Origin: DAOUJI01 sp034422875
Lineage (GTDB): Bacteria; Chloroflexota; Dehalococcoidia; Lucifugimonadales; JAGWBF01
Assembly: GCA_034422875.1 (NCBI GenBank)
Contig: DAOUJI010000101.1
Location: 1-16,197, forward strand
DNA length: 16,197 nt
Reading direction: 5' to 3'
Shown here: positions 7,883 through 15,133 of the stretch, piece by piece
Numbering within the stretch: position 1 is the first letter of the stretch
How the letters are laid out: each line of letters opens with the position of its first letter
The notes under the pieces: generated by a model
Databases searched by the model: none
What the model saw: the letters and a program-made list of their open reading frames with translations, nothing else
Told to the model about the DNA's origin: nothing
Program-made: the position numbers and the translations under genes

Positions 7883-8842
7883 TTAAGCGGATGCCTCGCG
7901 ACGCCGCCCGAAAGGCAACAGCCTTCGGAAGAAACGGCCCACCTCACCCAGTTCCCACATCACCAGGAACTGGCTCGCTATGAAGATGGAACTGTAGGTG
8001 CCGACTACGGCTCCGATGGCCAGAACCAGTATCAACCCTCTAATCGTAGCCCCGCCGAACAGCAGCATGGCCACCAGCACAAACAGGGTCGTCGCGCTGG
8101 TGTTCAAAGACCGTCCGACGCTTTCCAGGATGCTCTGGTTCACGACGCCGGGCAAGGGCCGGTCGATGTTACGGGCCACGTTTTCACGGATGCGGTCAAA
8201 TACCACAATGGTGTCGTTGACGCTGTATCCCAGCACAAGGATGATCCCCATGATGAACATGGAGTTCACCTCTATGTCGATGACCTTCCCGAGAATTGAG
8301 AACACGCCGAGGATGAAGAGTATGTCGTGGAGAAGGGCCAATATAGCCGCAACGCCATACCGGAAGGAGTTGGGGATGCTTCGGAAGGCCCACGTGATAT
8401 ACCCGAAGATGAAGATGGACGCCACTATCAGAGCTATGATGGAGTTGCGCACCATCTCTCTGGCGAATATGGGTGACACAGAGTCTAGTTCGCTGGACGT
8501 TACAGCAGCGACCCTGTCGTTCAAGGCGTCTTCTATAATCAGCCTCTCGGACGTGAAAGTCCCGTCAGGGTTCTGTACTTCCGGCTCCAGGACGTTGGTG
8601 CGGACGAAAACGGAGTTGTCGGACGTCTTTTGTATGAGCGCCTCAGGGTGCCCCAGGTCGGTGTATACGCTACGGACAGCGTCTTCCGATACGGGTTCGT
8701 TGAAGGTCACGTCCATCACCGATCCGCTGCTGAACTCGATTCCCTGGTTCAGGGCGGGGGGAATGATCAGGGAGATGATTCCCGGCAGGATCACGATGGC
8801 CGAAATCAGGAAGAACCACTTCCTCCGGCTTATGATGTCCAC
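7883..8842 (-). CDS. secF: Protein translocase subunit SecF
   Basis: A 319-residue RND-type membrane protein that, with SecD, uses the proton gradient to pull preproteins out of the SecYEG channel. There is one N-terminal helix (about residues 9-30), then GIEFSSGSVMDV (34-45), the SecF counterpart of the G-x-D/E-F-x-G-G motif, a periplasmic P1 region to about 128, and five C-terminal helices. GYSVNDTIVVFDRIREN at 205-221 is the conserved helix carrying charged residues needed for proton flow. The GTG start at 8842 was chosen because GGAGAGG lies 4 nt upstream and the protein then begins VDIISRRKWFF, as SecF usually does; TTG 8869 has no ribosome site. The start lies 1 nt after the secD stop, so translation is coupled. 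The C terminus is a short basic tail. Confidence 0.95.
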   Translation of the reverse strand: MDIISRRKWFFLISAIVILPGIISLIIPPALNQGIEFSSGSVMDVTFNEPVSEDAVRSVYTDLGHPEALIQKTSDNSVFVRTNVLEPEVQNPDGTFTSERLIIEDALNDRVAAVTSSELDSVSPIFAREMVRNSIIALIVASIFIFGYITWAFRSIPNSFRYGVAAILALLHDILFILGVFSILGKVIDIEVNSMFIMGIILVLGYSVNDTIVVFDRIRENVARNIDRPLPGVVNQSILESVGRSLNTSATTLFVLVAMLLFGGATIRGLILVLAIGAVVGTYSSIFIASQFLVMWELGEVGRFFRRLLPFGRRREASA

Positions 8843-8843
8843 G

Positions 8844-11366
8844 CTACCTCTCCCCTCCTGCCACACCAACAGCCTGCTGGGCGCCCTCCGGGGTGAACAG
8901 GCCCGACCTCTTTCCGGCGGGTGTGAACGTCAGGAGTTGCAGCAGGTTCCTGCTGACCAGAATGGCCGTGAACATCGAGACTATGACTCCTATCATCAGC
9001 GTGATGGCCAGACCGGTTATCACCGGAGTGCCCAGCCTTGAACCGAACCACCACAGAATCAGGCAAGTCACTATCGTCGACACATTGCCGTCTCTAATGG
9101 CGCTCCAGGCCCGCCTGAACCCCACTTCCATGGAAGAGGCCAGGGTGCGCCCCGCCCGCAGTTCTTCCTTCATCCGTTCGAATATGAGTATGTTGGCGTC
9201 TACGGCCATTCCTATGGACAGGATCAGTCCCGCCACTCCCGACAGGGTCAGTGTTACGGGTATGAGCTTGAACACCGCAAGCGTAATGACTGCGTATACT
9301 ATCAGCGCCGTAGCAGCAACGAGGCCGGCCACTTTGTAGTAAGCGACTATAAACACCAGGACCAGCGCGAGTCCTATGAGTCCGGCTATGAGGCTCTTTC
9401 TTAACGAGTCGTCTCCCAGGATGGCGTCCACCGTGTCTTCACGGATTAGCTTCAAGGGAACGGGCAAACGCCCCGACTCCAGCTGTATTGCCAGTTCCCT
9501 GGCGCCTTCACGGGTGAACCCGCCCTCGATGACCGCGTTGCCGTTCAATATGGCCGCGTTCACCGTCGGGGCGCTGATTTGTTGGTCGTCCAGGAAGATG
9601 GGCAGCCGGAACAATGGGTTGCCGGCTATCCTGGTGGTAACCTCTCTCAGAATGCCTCGTCCCCTGTTGTCGAACTCCAGCCTAACCTGGGGCAAGGTGG
9701 TCGTCGGGTCGCGGTCTGGAAAAGCGCGCACCAGGTCATTTCCCGTAAGGCCAATGTCGATGTCCACATAATCTATGCCTTCGATTCCGCCGCCTCCCGC
9801 CTCCACCGAGTTGCACGGGTCGGGAAGGTTAAGCTGCCGGGCGGTTTGGATTTCGTCCAGTGTGCCTGTGCAGCGGCGCTCCTTGAACACCAACTGGGCT
9901 GTGCTGCGAATCAGACTCTTGGCTTCTTCGATGCCGCCTCCGGCCTGGAACGCTGTCACGGCGCTGAAGGTGTTCTCCAGGCTTGTTCGAAGTTCGTCCT
10001 GATCGTCTGTGCTCAGCGCATCATCCGTGTTTATCGTGAAGCTTGGGAACGGGCTTATTTCCTGTGTTACAGTTGCAGAACCGTATCCAAGTTGTGCCAT
10101 CACGTCAGCGACGCTTTCCTGGGTCGCAGGAGCCGGAAATCTTATTTCTATCTCGGTTGGCGCCTCGTTGGACACGGTAAATTGTGACCCCGGCGCTGCT
10201 GTGTTGGCGAACGACCTGAACCTTTCAATGTCGTCCTCGGTCAGCGACTCTTCGGTTTTGACGACATAGCTGTAAGGGTCCGGTCCCGGGTCCACTATGT
10301 CCCCGGCGGCCGTCCTGTCCAAGTCCTCCAATATGGCCTGCAGAGCGCTCTGGTCTGGTGTCGCCAACATAGTCACGTTGATAAACGAGCCGCCGAGCCC
10401 GGGGATTTGGATTACCACCCTGTCCTGACCCAGAGTTTGCACGACGGGGTCGGTGGTGCCGAATGCATCGATTCGCCGCTGGATGATGTCTTTGACACCG
10501 TCCATCTGGTCTGGCTCGGGTTCATTGATCGTCGGAGTGGATGTAGTAAGCGGTGCAACCCCGGCCAACGCCGTTTCCATCTCGTCCTGAGATTCCAGTG
10601 AAAGGTCTAGTCCGCCAATGGAATATTGGCTTTGGTCGGGAGTTTCCACAACAGCAGCGCTGAACCCCACTGCCGCCAATGCCGTGGTCAAGTCTGACTT
10701 CAGCGTTCTGTCTGCAAACCTGATGGAGATGACTCCGTCATCTTCGTCGAGCGAATCTATGTCGGTAAGCTGGTCAACCAGTACTCCTCGCAGAGAGTCA
10801 AGGCCAACGGCTAGGTGGTCCAGGCCAGTGATGGAATACTGGAGGGCGGTTTCACCCGCCTCGACCTGGGCTCCGTTGTATCCGATGGCCTGAAGAAGGC
10901 CGTTGATGTCGTCCTCGCTGATTTCGACCGGGAAAACTACGTCAATGTCGTTGCCTTCAGTGAACGTGACTTCGGTCTGGACTTCCGAGGACCCGGCGCG
11001 GCTGTTGCCCAGGTCTTGCAGGGCAGCGTCTACACTGTTAAGAGTGTTGGGGAGTACATCCACATCACTGACGTCAAAGCTGTGCACGGACAAGGTCGCA
11101 TCGGGCTGGTCCTGCGCTTCGAGCAAAGCCTGGAGGTCGTCATACGCCACGTCGTCCTGGAACACGACGTCGATTTGATCAGGCAGGTCGGCTTCATACC
11201 AAAGCATGACGCCTCCCTGCAGGTCCAGTCCCAGCTTCAGGCCCAAAGGACCGTCATTGCTGCGCTCCAAGGTGAAGACGTCTATGTTACGGAAGCTCAG
11301 AGCTGCGATGGCCAGCGCGAGCACGATGAAGATGAAGACAAATACCCTGACCCCTCGCCTACGCAC
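8844..11366 (-). CDS. secD: Protein translocase subunit SecD, enlarged periplasmic region
   Basis: The SecD half of the proton-driven SecDF motor. An N-terminal helix (about 7-24) is followed by GLKLGLDLQGG at 42-52, the family's D1 motif. RRIDAFGTTDPVVQ (297-310) and VVIQIPG (317-323) are the P1 base, EEAKSLIRSTAQLVFK (480-495) its continuation, and five C-terminal helices lie between about 658 and 806, including GMAVDANILIFERMKEEL (719-736). At 840 residues it is far longer than most SecD (about 400-620). The excess lies in two insertions, about 61-286 and 326-478, built from diverged repeats (separate entry). The usual FG-S/T-GP-V-x-G-F-A loop near the last two helices reads FGSRLGTPVITGLA, about four residues longer. 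The start is GTG with GAGAGGGG upstream. No yajC is adjacent. Core function is not in doubt; the role of the extra domains is unknown. Confidence 0.93.
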   Translation of the reverse strand: MRRRGVRVFVFIFIVLALAIAALSFRNIDVFTLERSNDGPLGLKLGLDLQGGVMLWYEADLPDQIDVVFQDDVAYDDLQALLEAQDQPDATLSVHSFDVSDVDVLPNTLNSVDAALQDLGNSRAGSSEVQTEVTFTEGNDIDVVFPVEISEDDINGLLQAIGYNGAQVEAGETALQYSITGLDHLAVGLDSLRGVLVDQLTDIDSLDEDDGVISIRFADRTLKSDLTTALAAVGFSAAVVETPDQSQYSIGGLDLSLESQDEMETALAGVAPLTTSTPTINEPEPDQMDGVKDIIQRRIDAFGTTDPVVQTLGQDRVVIQIPGLGGSFINVTMLATPDQSALQAILEDLDRTAAGDIVDPGPDPYSYVVKTEESLTEDDIERFRSFANTAAPGSQFTVSNEAPTEIEIRFPAPATQESVADVMAQLGYGSATVTQEISPFPSFTINTDDALSTDDQDELRTSLENTFSAVTAFQAGGGIEEAKSLIRSTAQLVFKERRCTGTLDEIQTARQLNLPDPCNSVEAGGGGIEGIDYVDIDIGLTGNDLVRAFPDRDPTTTLPQVRLEFDNRGRGILREVTTRIAGNPLFRLPIFLDDQQISAPTVNAAILNGNAVIEGGFTREGARELAIQLESGRLPVPLKLIREDTVDAILGDDSLRKSLIAGLIGLALVLVFIVAYYKVAGLVAATALIVYAVITLAVFKLIPVTLTLSGVAGLILSIGMAVDANILIFERMKEELRAGRTLASSMEVGFRRAWSAIRDGNVSTIVTCLILWWFGSRLGTPVITGLAITLMIGVIVSMFTAILVSRNLLQLLTFTPAGKRSGLFTPEGAQQAVGVAGGER
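9969..11174 (-). repeat. Five diverged 55-65 residue repeats within SecD
   Basis: Five segments share one pattern: a short strand of the type I-x-V/I-x-F, six to eight residues, a helix with D/S-hydrophobic spacing, often A-x-G-Y/F, then A-x-V, a strand like YSI or FTI, and a second acidic helix. Approximate residues are 65-119 (IDVVFQDDVAYDDLQALL), 140-198 (IDVVFPVEISEDDINGLL), 212-268 (VISIRFADRTLKSDLTTAL), 329-388 (INVTMLATPDQSALQAIL) and 405-466 (IEIRFPAPATQESVADVM). Copies 2, 3 and 5 are clearest; 1 and 4 are weaker. The DNA itself is not repetitive, so the duplication is old. Found by eye, not by a profile comparison. Confidence 0.6.
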
Positions 11367-11479
11367 CCCGGCCCCTCTCTGGTTCTGACACTGAGTTCGT
11401 TATAGTGAGTTCCTTTTTTACCGCCAGCCTGCGGCCGCTGCTTTATGTAATGTCTGGGCTTGCGCTGCCAAACTTGCGG

Positions 11480-11485
11480 ATTATA
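11480..11485 (-). promoter_or_regulatory. Candidate -10 box upstream of secD
   Basis: A perfect TATAAT on the - strand within GGGGTATAATCCGC, in the 267-bp gap between def and secD. No good -35 hexamer sits at 16-18 bp; TAGACG 19 bp upstream matches TTGACA at 4 of 6. Initiation near 11473 would give a leader of about 107 nt before secD. The sequence just after the box (TATAATCCG) repeats the context of the def promoter. Confidence 0.45.
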
Positions 11486-11533
11486 CCCCATGACAGCCCA
11501 TGAACGTCTAGGGTTTCCGGAGATTGTTTGACA

Positions 11534-11593
11534 GCATAAGGGAGCCGAGCGTTATGCGCCTCTGATGGACTCCTCTGAGCGGATTGCCAGAGG
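11534..11593 (-). other. Two small inverted repeats between def and secD
   Basis: CCTCTG (11572-11577) pairs with CAGAGG (11588-11593) across a 10-nt loop, and GCATAA (11534-11539) pairs with TTATGC (11552-11557) across 12 nt. Both lie 40-100 nt past the def stop. They could slow or end def transcription, but neither has a T tract, so they are not convincing intrinsic terminators. Confidence 0.3.
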
Positions 11594-11633
11594 CTGCGCC
11601 AGACTTCCAGGGTGAGGCCCATCGGACTGCAGG

Positions 11634-12182
11634 CTATCCTGCGTAGACGGTCTGAGCCGCCGCCTCTTCCATGCCGTCCGTGTCCTCGTCCGGTTCTTCC
11701 TCGTCCGCCAGCTCGGACTCTTTCCACAGCTTGTCGCTGTCCACCAGCCGGTCTATGTACAAGATTCCGTTCAAGTGGTCGATTTCGTGCTCCAAGGCTT
11801 GGGCCAGCAACTCGTCGGCGTTAACTTTCACCGGTTTGCCATTCCGGTCCAAGCCCTTGGCCCTCACCTTCTCAGAACGTTTTACCAGCCCCCTGTAGCC
11901 TGGAATGCTGAGACAGCCCTCCGGGACTTCCCTTTCGCCTTCGGCCCTGACGATTTCAGGGTTAACAAAGACCCTGGGTTCCGGGTCGTCAGGAAGCTGT
12001 ATGACCACGACCCTCTGCAGAACTCCAACCTGGTTGGCTGCGAGACCCACTCCGTGGTTCTCATGCATGGTCTCAATCATGTCGTCTATCAGCTTCTGCA
12101 GTGAGGGAGAGAAGGAGCTTACTTTCTTCGCCTTCGCCCTGAGAATGGGGTCCGGCGCTATATACAACTCCAAGCTTGACAC
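11634..12182 (-). CDS. def: Peptide deformylase
   Basis: A 182-residue metalloenzyme that removes the formyl group from the initiator methionine of new proteins. All three family motifs are intact: GVGLAANQVG (44-53), EGCLS (88-92) and HEIDH (132-136). C90, H132 and H136 bind the metal and E133 is catalytic. GTG 12182 was chosen because CTGGAGG ends 6 nt upstream and the protein then starts MSSLELYIAPDPILR, a usual deformylase start; in-frame TTG 12212 has no ribosome site. The last 25 residues or so form an acidic tail rich in Glu and Asp that is not part of the fold. The gene follows priA after 113 bp and has its own promoter. The formyltransferase gene fmt, which often follows def, is absent; secD follows instead. 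Confidence 0.95.
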   Translation of the reverse strand: MSSLELYIAPDPILRAKAKKVSSFSPSLQKLIDDMIETMHENHGVGLAANQVGVLQRVVVIQLPDDPEPRVFVNPEIVRAEGEREVPEGCLSIPGYRGLVKRSEKVRAKGLDRNGKPVKVNADELLAQALEHEIDHLNGILYIDRLVDSDKLWKESELADEEEPDEDTDGMEEAAAQTVYAG

Positions 12183-12253
12183 TTTCAGCCTCCAGTGGGG
12201 CGACGCGAACAACGGTCCAGCGACTATAAAGTAATGACTATTCCCGAAACCGG

Positions 12254-12283
12254 ATTATAGCCAAGGCGCATTGACAGTGTAAA
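12254..12283 (-). promoter_or_regulatory. Candidate sigma70-type promoter for def
   Basis: On the - strand TTTACA (12278-12283, 5 of 6 to consensus) is followed after 18 bp by a perfect TATAAT (12254-12259). It lies between priA and def, with initiation near 12247 and a leader of about 65 nt. It implies that def, and perhaps the genes after it, can be expressed independently of priA. Confidence 0.65.
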
Positions 12284-12295
12284 GGAGAATCGACG

Positions 12296-14707
12296 TTACG
12301 TTACGCTGACTGGGTCCACGTCGACAGTCCATCCCTGGGCAATCGGCACGTCGTCGATAAACCTGTGCAGGTCCCTGCCTCGCAGTACAAGATGCCATCG
12401 AAACTTGCCTCGCACACGCTCCGGAAATGCAGGAGCGGGCCCGATTATTTCCACGTGCGTACTTCCCGAGTCGTACAGCTTCCTCCTCAGAAGAGTGGCC
12501 ATCCTCTCCGTTTCGGTACGTGCTTTGTCCTGGTTCGTGTGGCCAAACAGCATCCTCACAAGTCTGTTGTAGGGAGGGTTTCCGTGGCTTCTTCTGTATT
12601 CTATTTCCCTGCTGTAGAACCCTCCGTAGTCGTGGGCAGCGGCGGCGATGATAGCGTAGTGGTCCGGGACGTAAGTCTGAATTATCACCCGCCCCGGCGC
12701 CGGGCCCCTTCCGGCTCTGCCCGCCACCTGGCATAGACGCTGGAACACCTTCTCTCCAGCGCGAAAGTCTGGAATGTTCAGGCCAACGTCGGCCAACACT
12801 ACGCCTACCAGGCTCACTCTGGGAATGTGAAGCCCTTTGGCCACCATTTGGGTGCCCACTAGGATCTGCGTCTCTCCCTTCAACATGCTGTCCATGATTT
12901 CCTGGTGCGACCTGGAGGAAATGGAATCACTGTCCCATCTCAAGGCTTTGGCCTCGGGATGGCGTCGTCTCACCTCCTCCACAACCGATTGGGTCCCCAA
13001 TCCCATCCGGAGGACGCGGGGGCTCCGACATTGGGGGCAGGACTTGGGCGGTTGGACACCTCGGTTGCAGTGGTGGCAGACCAGACGGCTCTTGTCTCCG
13101 TGATAGGTGAGAGCGACGGAGCAACTTCGGCACTTCATAGACTGGCCGCAGTCCCGGCACTGGACGACAGTAGAAGACCCCCGCCGGTTCACGTAGAGGA
13201 TAGCCTGGCTTCCGGATTGCAGGCATTCCTTCAGGGCATCGGCCAGGGACTCACTGAAAATCGACCGGTTGCCCTCCTTCAGTTCTTTCCGCATGTCTTT
13301 AATTTCCACCGAGGGCAGGATCGGCCTCACCCCGTTGGCAATAGGAACTCTTTCGGGAAGCTCCAGGAGTCGGAGCCTCCGGCGAGACGCCAGTGAATAG
13401 GTCTCCACGTCCGGTGTTGCGCTTCCCGCAACCACTACGGCGCCCTTCAGTTCGGCCAGCTTATGGGCGACCGCCCTGGTGTGGAACCGCGGAGAGGAGT
13501 CGTGTTGTTTGTAGGTCCATTCGTGCTCCTCGTCTATAACGATCAAGCCCAGGTCCTGTACAGGTGCGAACAAGGCGCTGCGCGGCCCCACAACGACATC
13601 GAACTCGCCGTCATGCACCTTCCACCATTGCTCGAACCGCTGACTATCGGTCATACCGCTGTGCAGCACGGCAACCTTGCCGGGGAATCGAGAGTTCAGC
13701 CGGTGCAAAGTCTGGGGAGTCAGAGAAATTTCCGGCACCAGGTAGATGCCCTGTCTACCGGCAGAGATGCATCGTTCCAGGGCGCGCAGGTAGACTTCCG
13801 TTTTGCCGCTGCCGGTCACCCCATGGAGAAGGAACCTGGAAGGGCTGCTGGTTTTTCCTTCCAATGCATCAGCAATGGAGCGGAAGGCCCGTAGTTGCTC
13901 TGGGGTTAACTCTGGGCGCGGCTCCGCTTCGCCTGAACCGTCATAGATGTATGACCCGGCTTGCAGACGCACCCATTCCATCGAGGCTAGGCCCTTGTTG
14001 ACAACTCCCGTCACCGCAAAACTACCGAATCTCTTGTTGGCGTCGGGCCTTTCCATGCCGCCCTGAGCGACCAGAGCGTCGTAGAACTCCCTTTGGCGCG
14101 GCGACAGACGGTCTATCTGGTCTGGGACGGCATCGACAGGACGCACTATCGACTTGTACCGATGACGCTGCCGATGACGTGGGAATTCCCACCGCCGCCT
14201 GATTATCCCGCTATTGATCAGGCGTGTCAGCGTACGCTCTCCACCGGACCCCAAGACCTTGACCGCCGATCGTTCCGTCGCTTCTTTACGGCTCAAGCTC
14301 TCCAGGAGTTCGTTGACTTTGGAGTCGCTCCAAGACCGGTCTGGAGATACACCGTTGTCCAGACTTAGCCAAGAAGCCACTCGGTTCTCGAATCCAGGGG
14401 GAAGCATGAGAGACGCCGCTTCAAAGAGGGAAGACAAGTAATAGCGGCTTATCCACGCGGCCAGTTCCAGGTCTTTGCGGTCCAGCAATGGAGACGGTTC
14501 CAGGACCGATATGATGTCCCGAACGGCCTCAACCTGTGGACTGTCGGAGCATTCGAAAACGACGCCCTGGACCGGCCGGGCCCCGAGAGGCGCCCAAATC
14601 AACTGGCCGGGCTCTGGAGTGTGCATAGACGGGGGGACACTGTATGAGAGGGTCTTGCCGGGCCCGAGGGGAGCGTTTACCGCCACCTCTACGTATCGCT
14701 TGCCCAC
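12296..14707 (-). CDS. priA: Primosomal protein N' (PriA), replication restart helicase
   Basis: An 803-residue 3'-to-5' DNA helicase that recognises abandoned forks and reloads the replisome. The N terminus YVEVAVNAPLGPGKTLSYSV is the DNA-binding 3'BD start. Walker A is GVTGSGKT at 296-303 and the DEEH box is at 392-395. Eight cysteines at 517, 520, 526, 529, 544, 547, 557 and 560 form the two zinc sites. GTQMVAKG and QVAGRAGRG (660-668) are helicase motifs V and VI. The loop after motif V reads HIPRVSLVGVVLADVGLNIP where proteobacterial forms have a D-F-P-N-V type sequence. GTG 14707 was chosen because the only longer in-frame start, TTG 14776, lies inside the terminator hairpin, and GAGGCGG lies just upstream of this GTG. 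The spacing is short, so the start is moderately sure. It is followed by def. Confidence 0.94.
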   Translation of the reverse strand: MGKRYVEVAVNAPLGPGKTLSYSVPPSMHTPEPGQLIWAPLGARPVQGVVFECSDSPQVEAVRDIISVLEPSPLLDRKDLELAAWISRYYLSSLFEAASLMLPPGFENRVASWLSLDNGVSPDRSWSDSKVNELLESLSRKEATERSAVKVLGSGGERTLTRLINSGIIRRRWEFPRHRQRHRYKSIVRPVDAVPDQIDRLSPRQREFYDALVAQGGMERPDANKRFGSFAVTGVVNKGLASMEWVRLQAGSYIYDGSGEAEPRPELTPEQLRAFRSIADALEGKTSSPSRFLLHGVTGSGKTEVYLRALERCISAGRQGIYLVPEISLTPQTLHRLNSRFPGKVAVLHSGMTDSQRFEQWWKVHDGEFDVVVGPRSALFAPVQDLGLIVIDEEHEWTYKQHDSSPRFHTRAVAHKLAELKGAVVVAGSATPDVETYSLASRRRLRLLELPERVPIANGVRPILPSVEIKDMRKELKEGNRSIFSESLADALKECLQSGSQAILYVNRRGSSTVVQCRDCGQSMKCRSCSVALTYHGDKSRLVCHHCNRGVQPPKSCPQCRSPRVLRMGLGTQSVVEEVRRRHPEAKALRWDSDSISSRSHQEIMDSMLKGETQILVGTQMVAKGLHIPRVSLVGVVLADVGLNIPDFRAGEKVFQRLCQVAGRAGRGPAPGRVIIQTYVPDHYAIIAAAAHDYGGFYSREIEYRRSHGNPPYNRLVRMLFGHTNQDKARTETERMATLLRRKLYDSGSTHVEIIGPAPAFPERVRGKFRWHLVLRGRDLHRFIDDVPIAQGWTVDVDPVSVT

Positions 14708-14749
14708 ACGCCGCCTCGCATCCCACCCATTCCCGTTTCCGGCATACCT

Positions 14750-14784
14750 AAAAAAAGCGCGCGCCCGGCGTGACAACGCCGGGC
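14750..14784 (-). terminator. Intrinsic-type terminator after the coiled-coil gene
   Basis: On the - strand GCCCGGCGT pairs perfectly with ACGCCGGGC across a TGTC loop (14763-14784, 9-bp GC-rich stem). GCGCGC comes next, and then seven T residues (14756-14750). The 6-nt gap between stem and T tract is longer than ideal. It starts 37 nt after the stop of the coiled-coil gene and just before priA, so it probably separates the trmD-rplS side from priA. Confidence 0.65.
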
Positions 14785-14820
14785 AACAGATTCTCTACCT
14801 GAACGATTTAGTCTGAGGAG

Positions 14821-15084
14821 TTACCCCAAGAACTGAATGATTGCTACAACTACACCTAGTGTCAAAAGCTGAAGGCTGGCTACCCGCCACGTGAATTCGC
14901 CCTTCAGATTGCCAATGTCAGCCTTTAGCTCGCTCCTGAGGTTGGCGATGTCTTCCTTAAGCTCGCCTTTAAGGTCGGCAATATCTTTCTTGAGTTCGCC
15001 TTTAAGGCTGGCAACGTCTTCCTTGGTGGCCAAAGACTCGTAAAGTCCTTCCAGTCGGCCTACACGTCCCTCTACTGTGGTCAT
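14821..15084 (-). CDS. Small coiled-coil protein with C-terminal membrane anchor
   Basis: An 87-residue protein I cannot assign to a characterised function. Residues 21-64 are four consecutive 11-residue repeats (KEDVASLKGEL, KKDIADLKGEL, KEDIANLRSEL, KADIGNLKGEF) with hydrophobic residues at fixed spacing and alternating Lys and Glu/Asp. This is typical of a right-handed or straight hendecad coiled coil. Residues about 70-86 (LQLLTLGVVVAIIQFLG) form one hydrophobic helix at the very end, so the protein should be tail-anchored with the coil in the cytoplasm. AGGAGG lies 4 nt upstream of the ATG, a strong ribosome site. It lies 49 bp after rplS and is followed by a terminator. Similar short coiled-coil/TM proteins occur in many bacteria, often as hypothetical proteins. 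Confidence 0.8.
   Translation of the reverse strand: MTTVEGRVGRLEGLYESLATKEDVASLKGELKKDIADLKGELKEDIANLRSELKADIGNLKGEFTWRVASLQLLTLGVVVAIIQFLG
14893..15024 (-). repeat. Four tandem 33-bp units encoding hendecads
   Basis: The 132 bp coding residues 21-64 of the small coiled-coil protein are four in-frame units of exactly 33 bp. Units share runs such as GCCTTTAAG/GCCTTTAGC and TCTTCCTT, with third-position and conservative changes between them, so they look like an internal tandem expansion that has since diverged. Copy-number change by slippage would keep the reading frame. Confidence 0.7.
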
Positions 15085-15104
15085 TCAGCCTCCTCTATGG
15101 TGCG

Positions 15105-15132
15105 ACTATACACCATTAAGGACCTGGCCAAA
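15105..15132 (-). promoter_or_regulatory. Weak candidate promoter for the coiled-coil gene
   Basis: TATAGT (15105-15110, 5 of 6 to consensus) lies 16 bp after TTTGGC (15127-15132, 3 of 6) on the - strand, in the 49-bp gap after rplS. Initiation near 15098 would leave only about 14 nt before the start codon, just enough for the AGGAGG site. Read-through from rplS is an equally good explanation. Confidence 0.25.
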
Positions 15133-15133
15133 A

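Noticed and set aside
7998..9041. A 347-codon open frame on the + strand opposite secF and the 3' end of secD
   Set aside because: It is rich in Met, Ser, Thr and Arg, as expected from the antisense of membrane-protein codons, has no recognisable motif, and lies wholly opposite well-conserved genes.
11443..11491. A possible yajC or other small gene between def and secD
   Set aside because: No frame in 11367-11633 encodes a hydrophobic helix plus basic domain; the gap instead holds a TATAAT box and inverted repeats.
12210..12212. TTG as start of def (ten residues longer)
   Set aside because: GTG 12182 has CTGGAGG 6 nt upstream and gives the usual deformylase N terminus; the extra residues would be coded by the ribosome-binding site itself.
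14774..14776. TTG as start of priA (23 residues longer)
   Set aside because: It lies inside the GC-rich terminator hairpin before the T tract, so a separate priA transcript would start after it, and the extra residues do not resemble PriA.
14893..15024. The 33-bp tandem units as a CRISPR-like or intergenic repeat array
   Set aside because: They are in frame, have no spacers, and are fully explained by 11-residue protein repeats.
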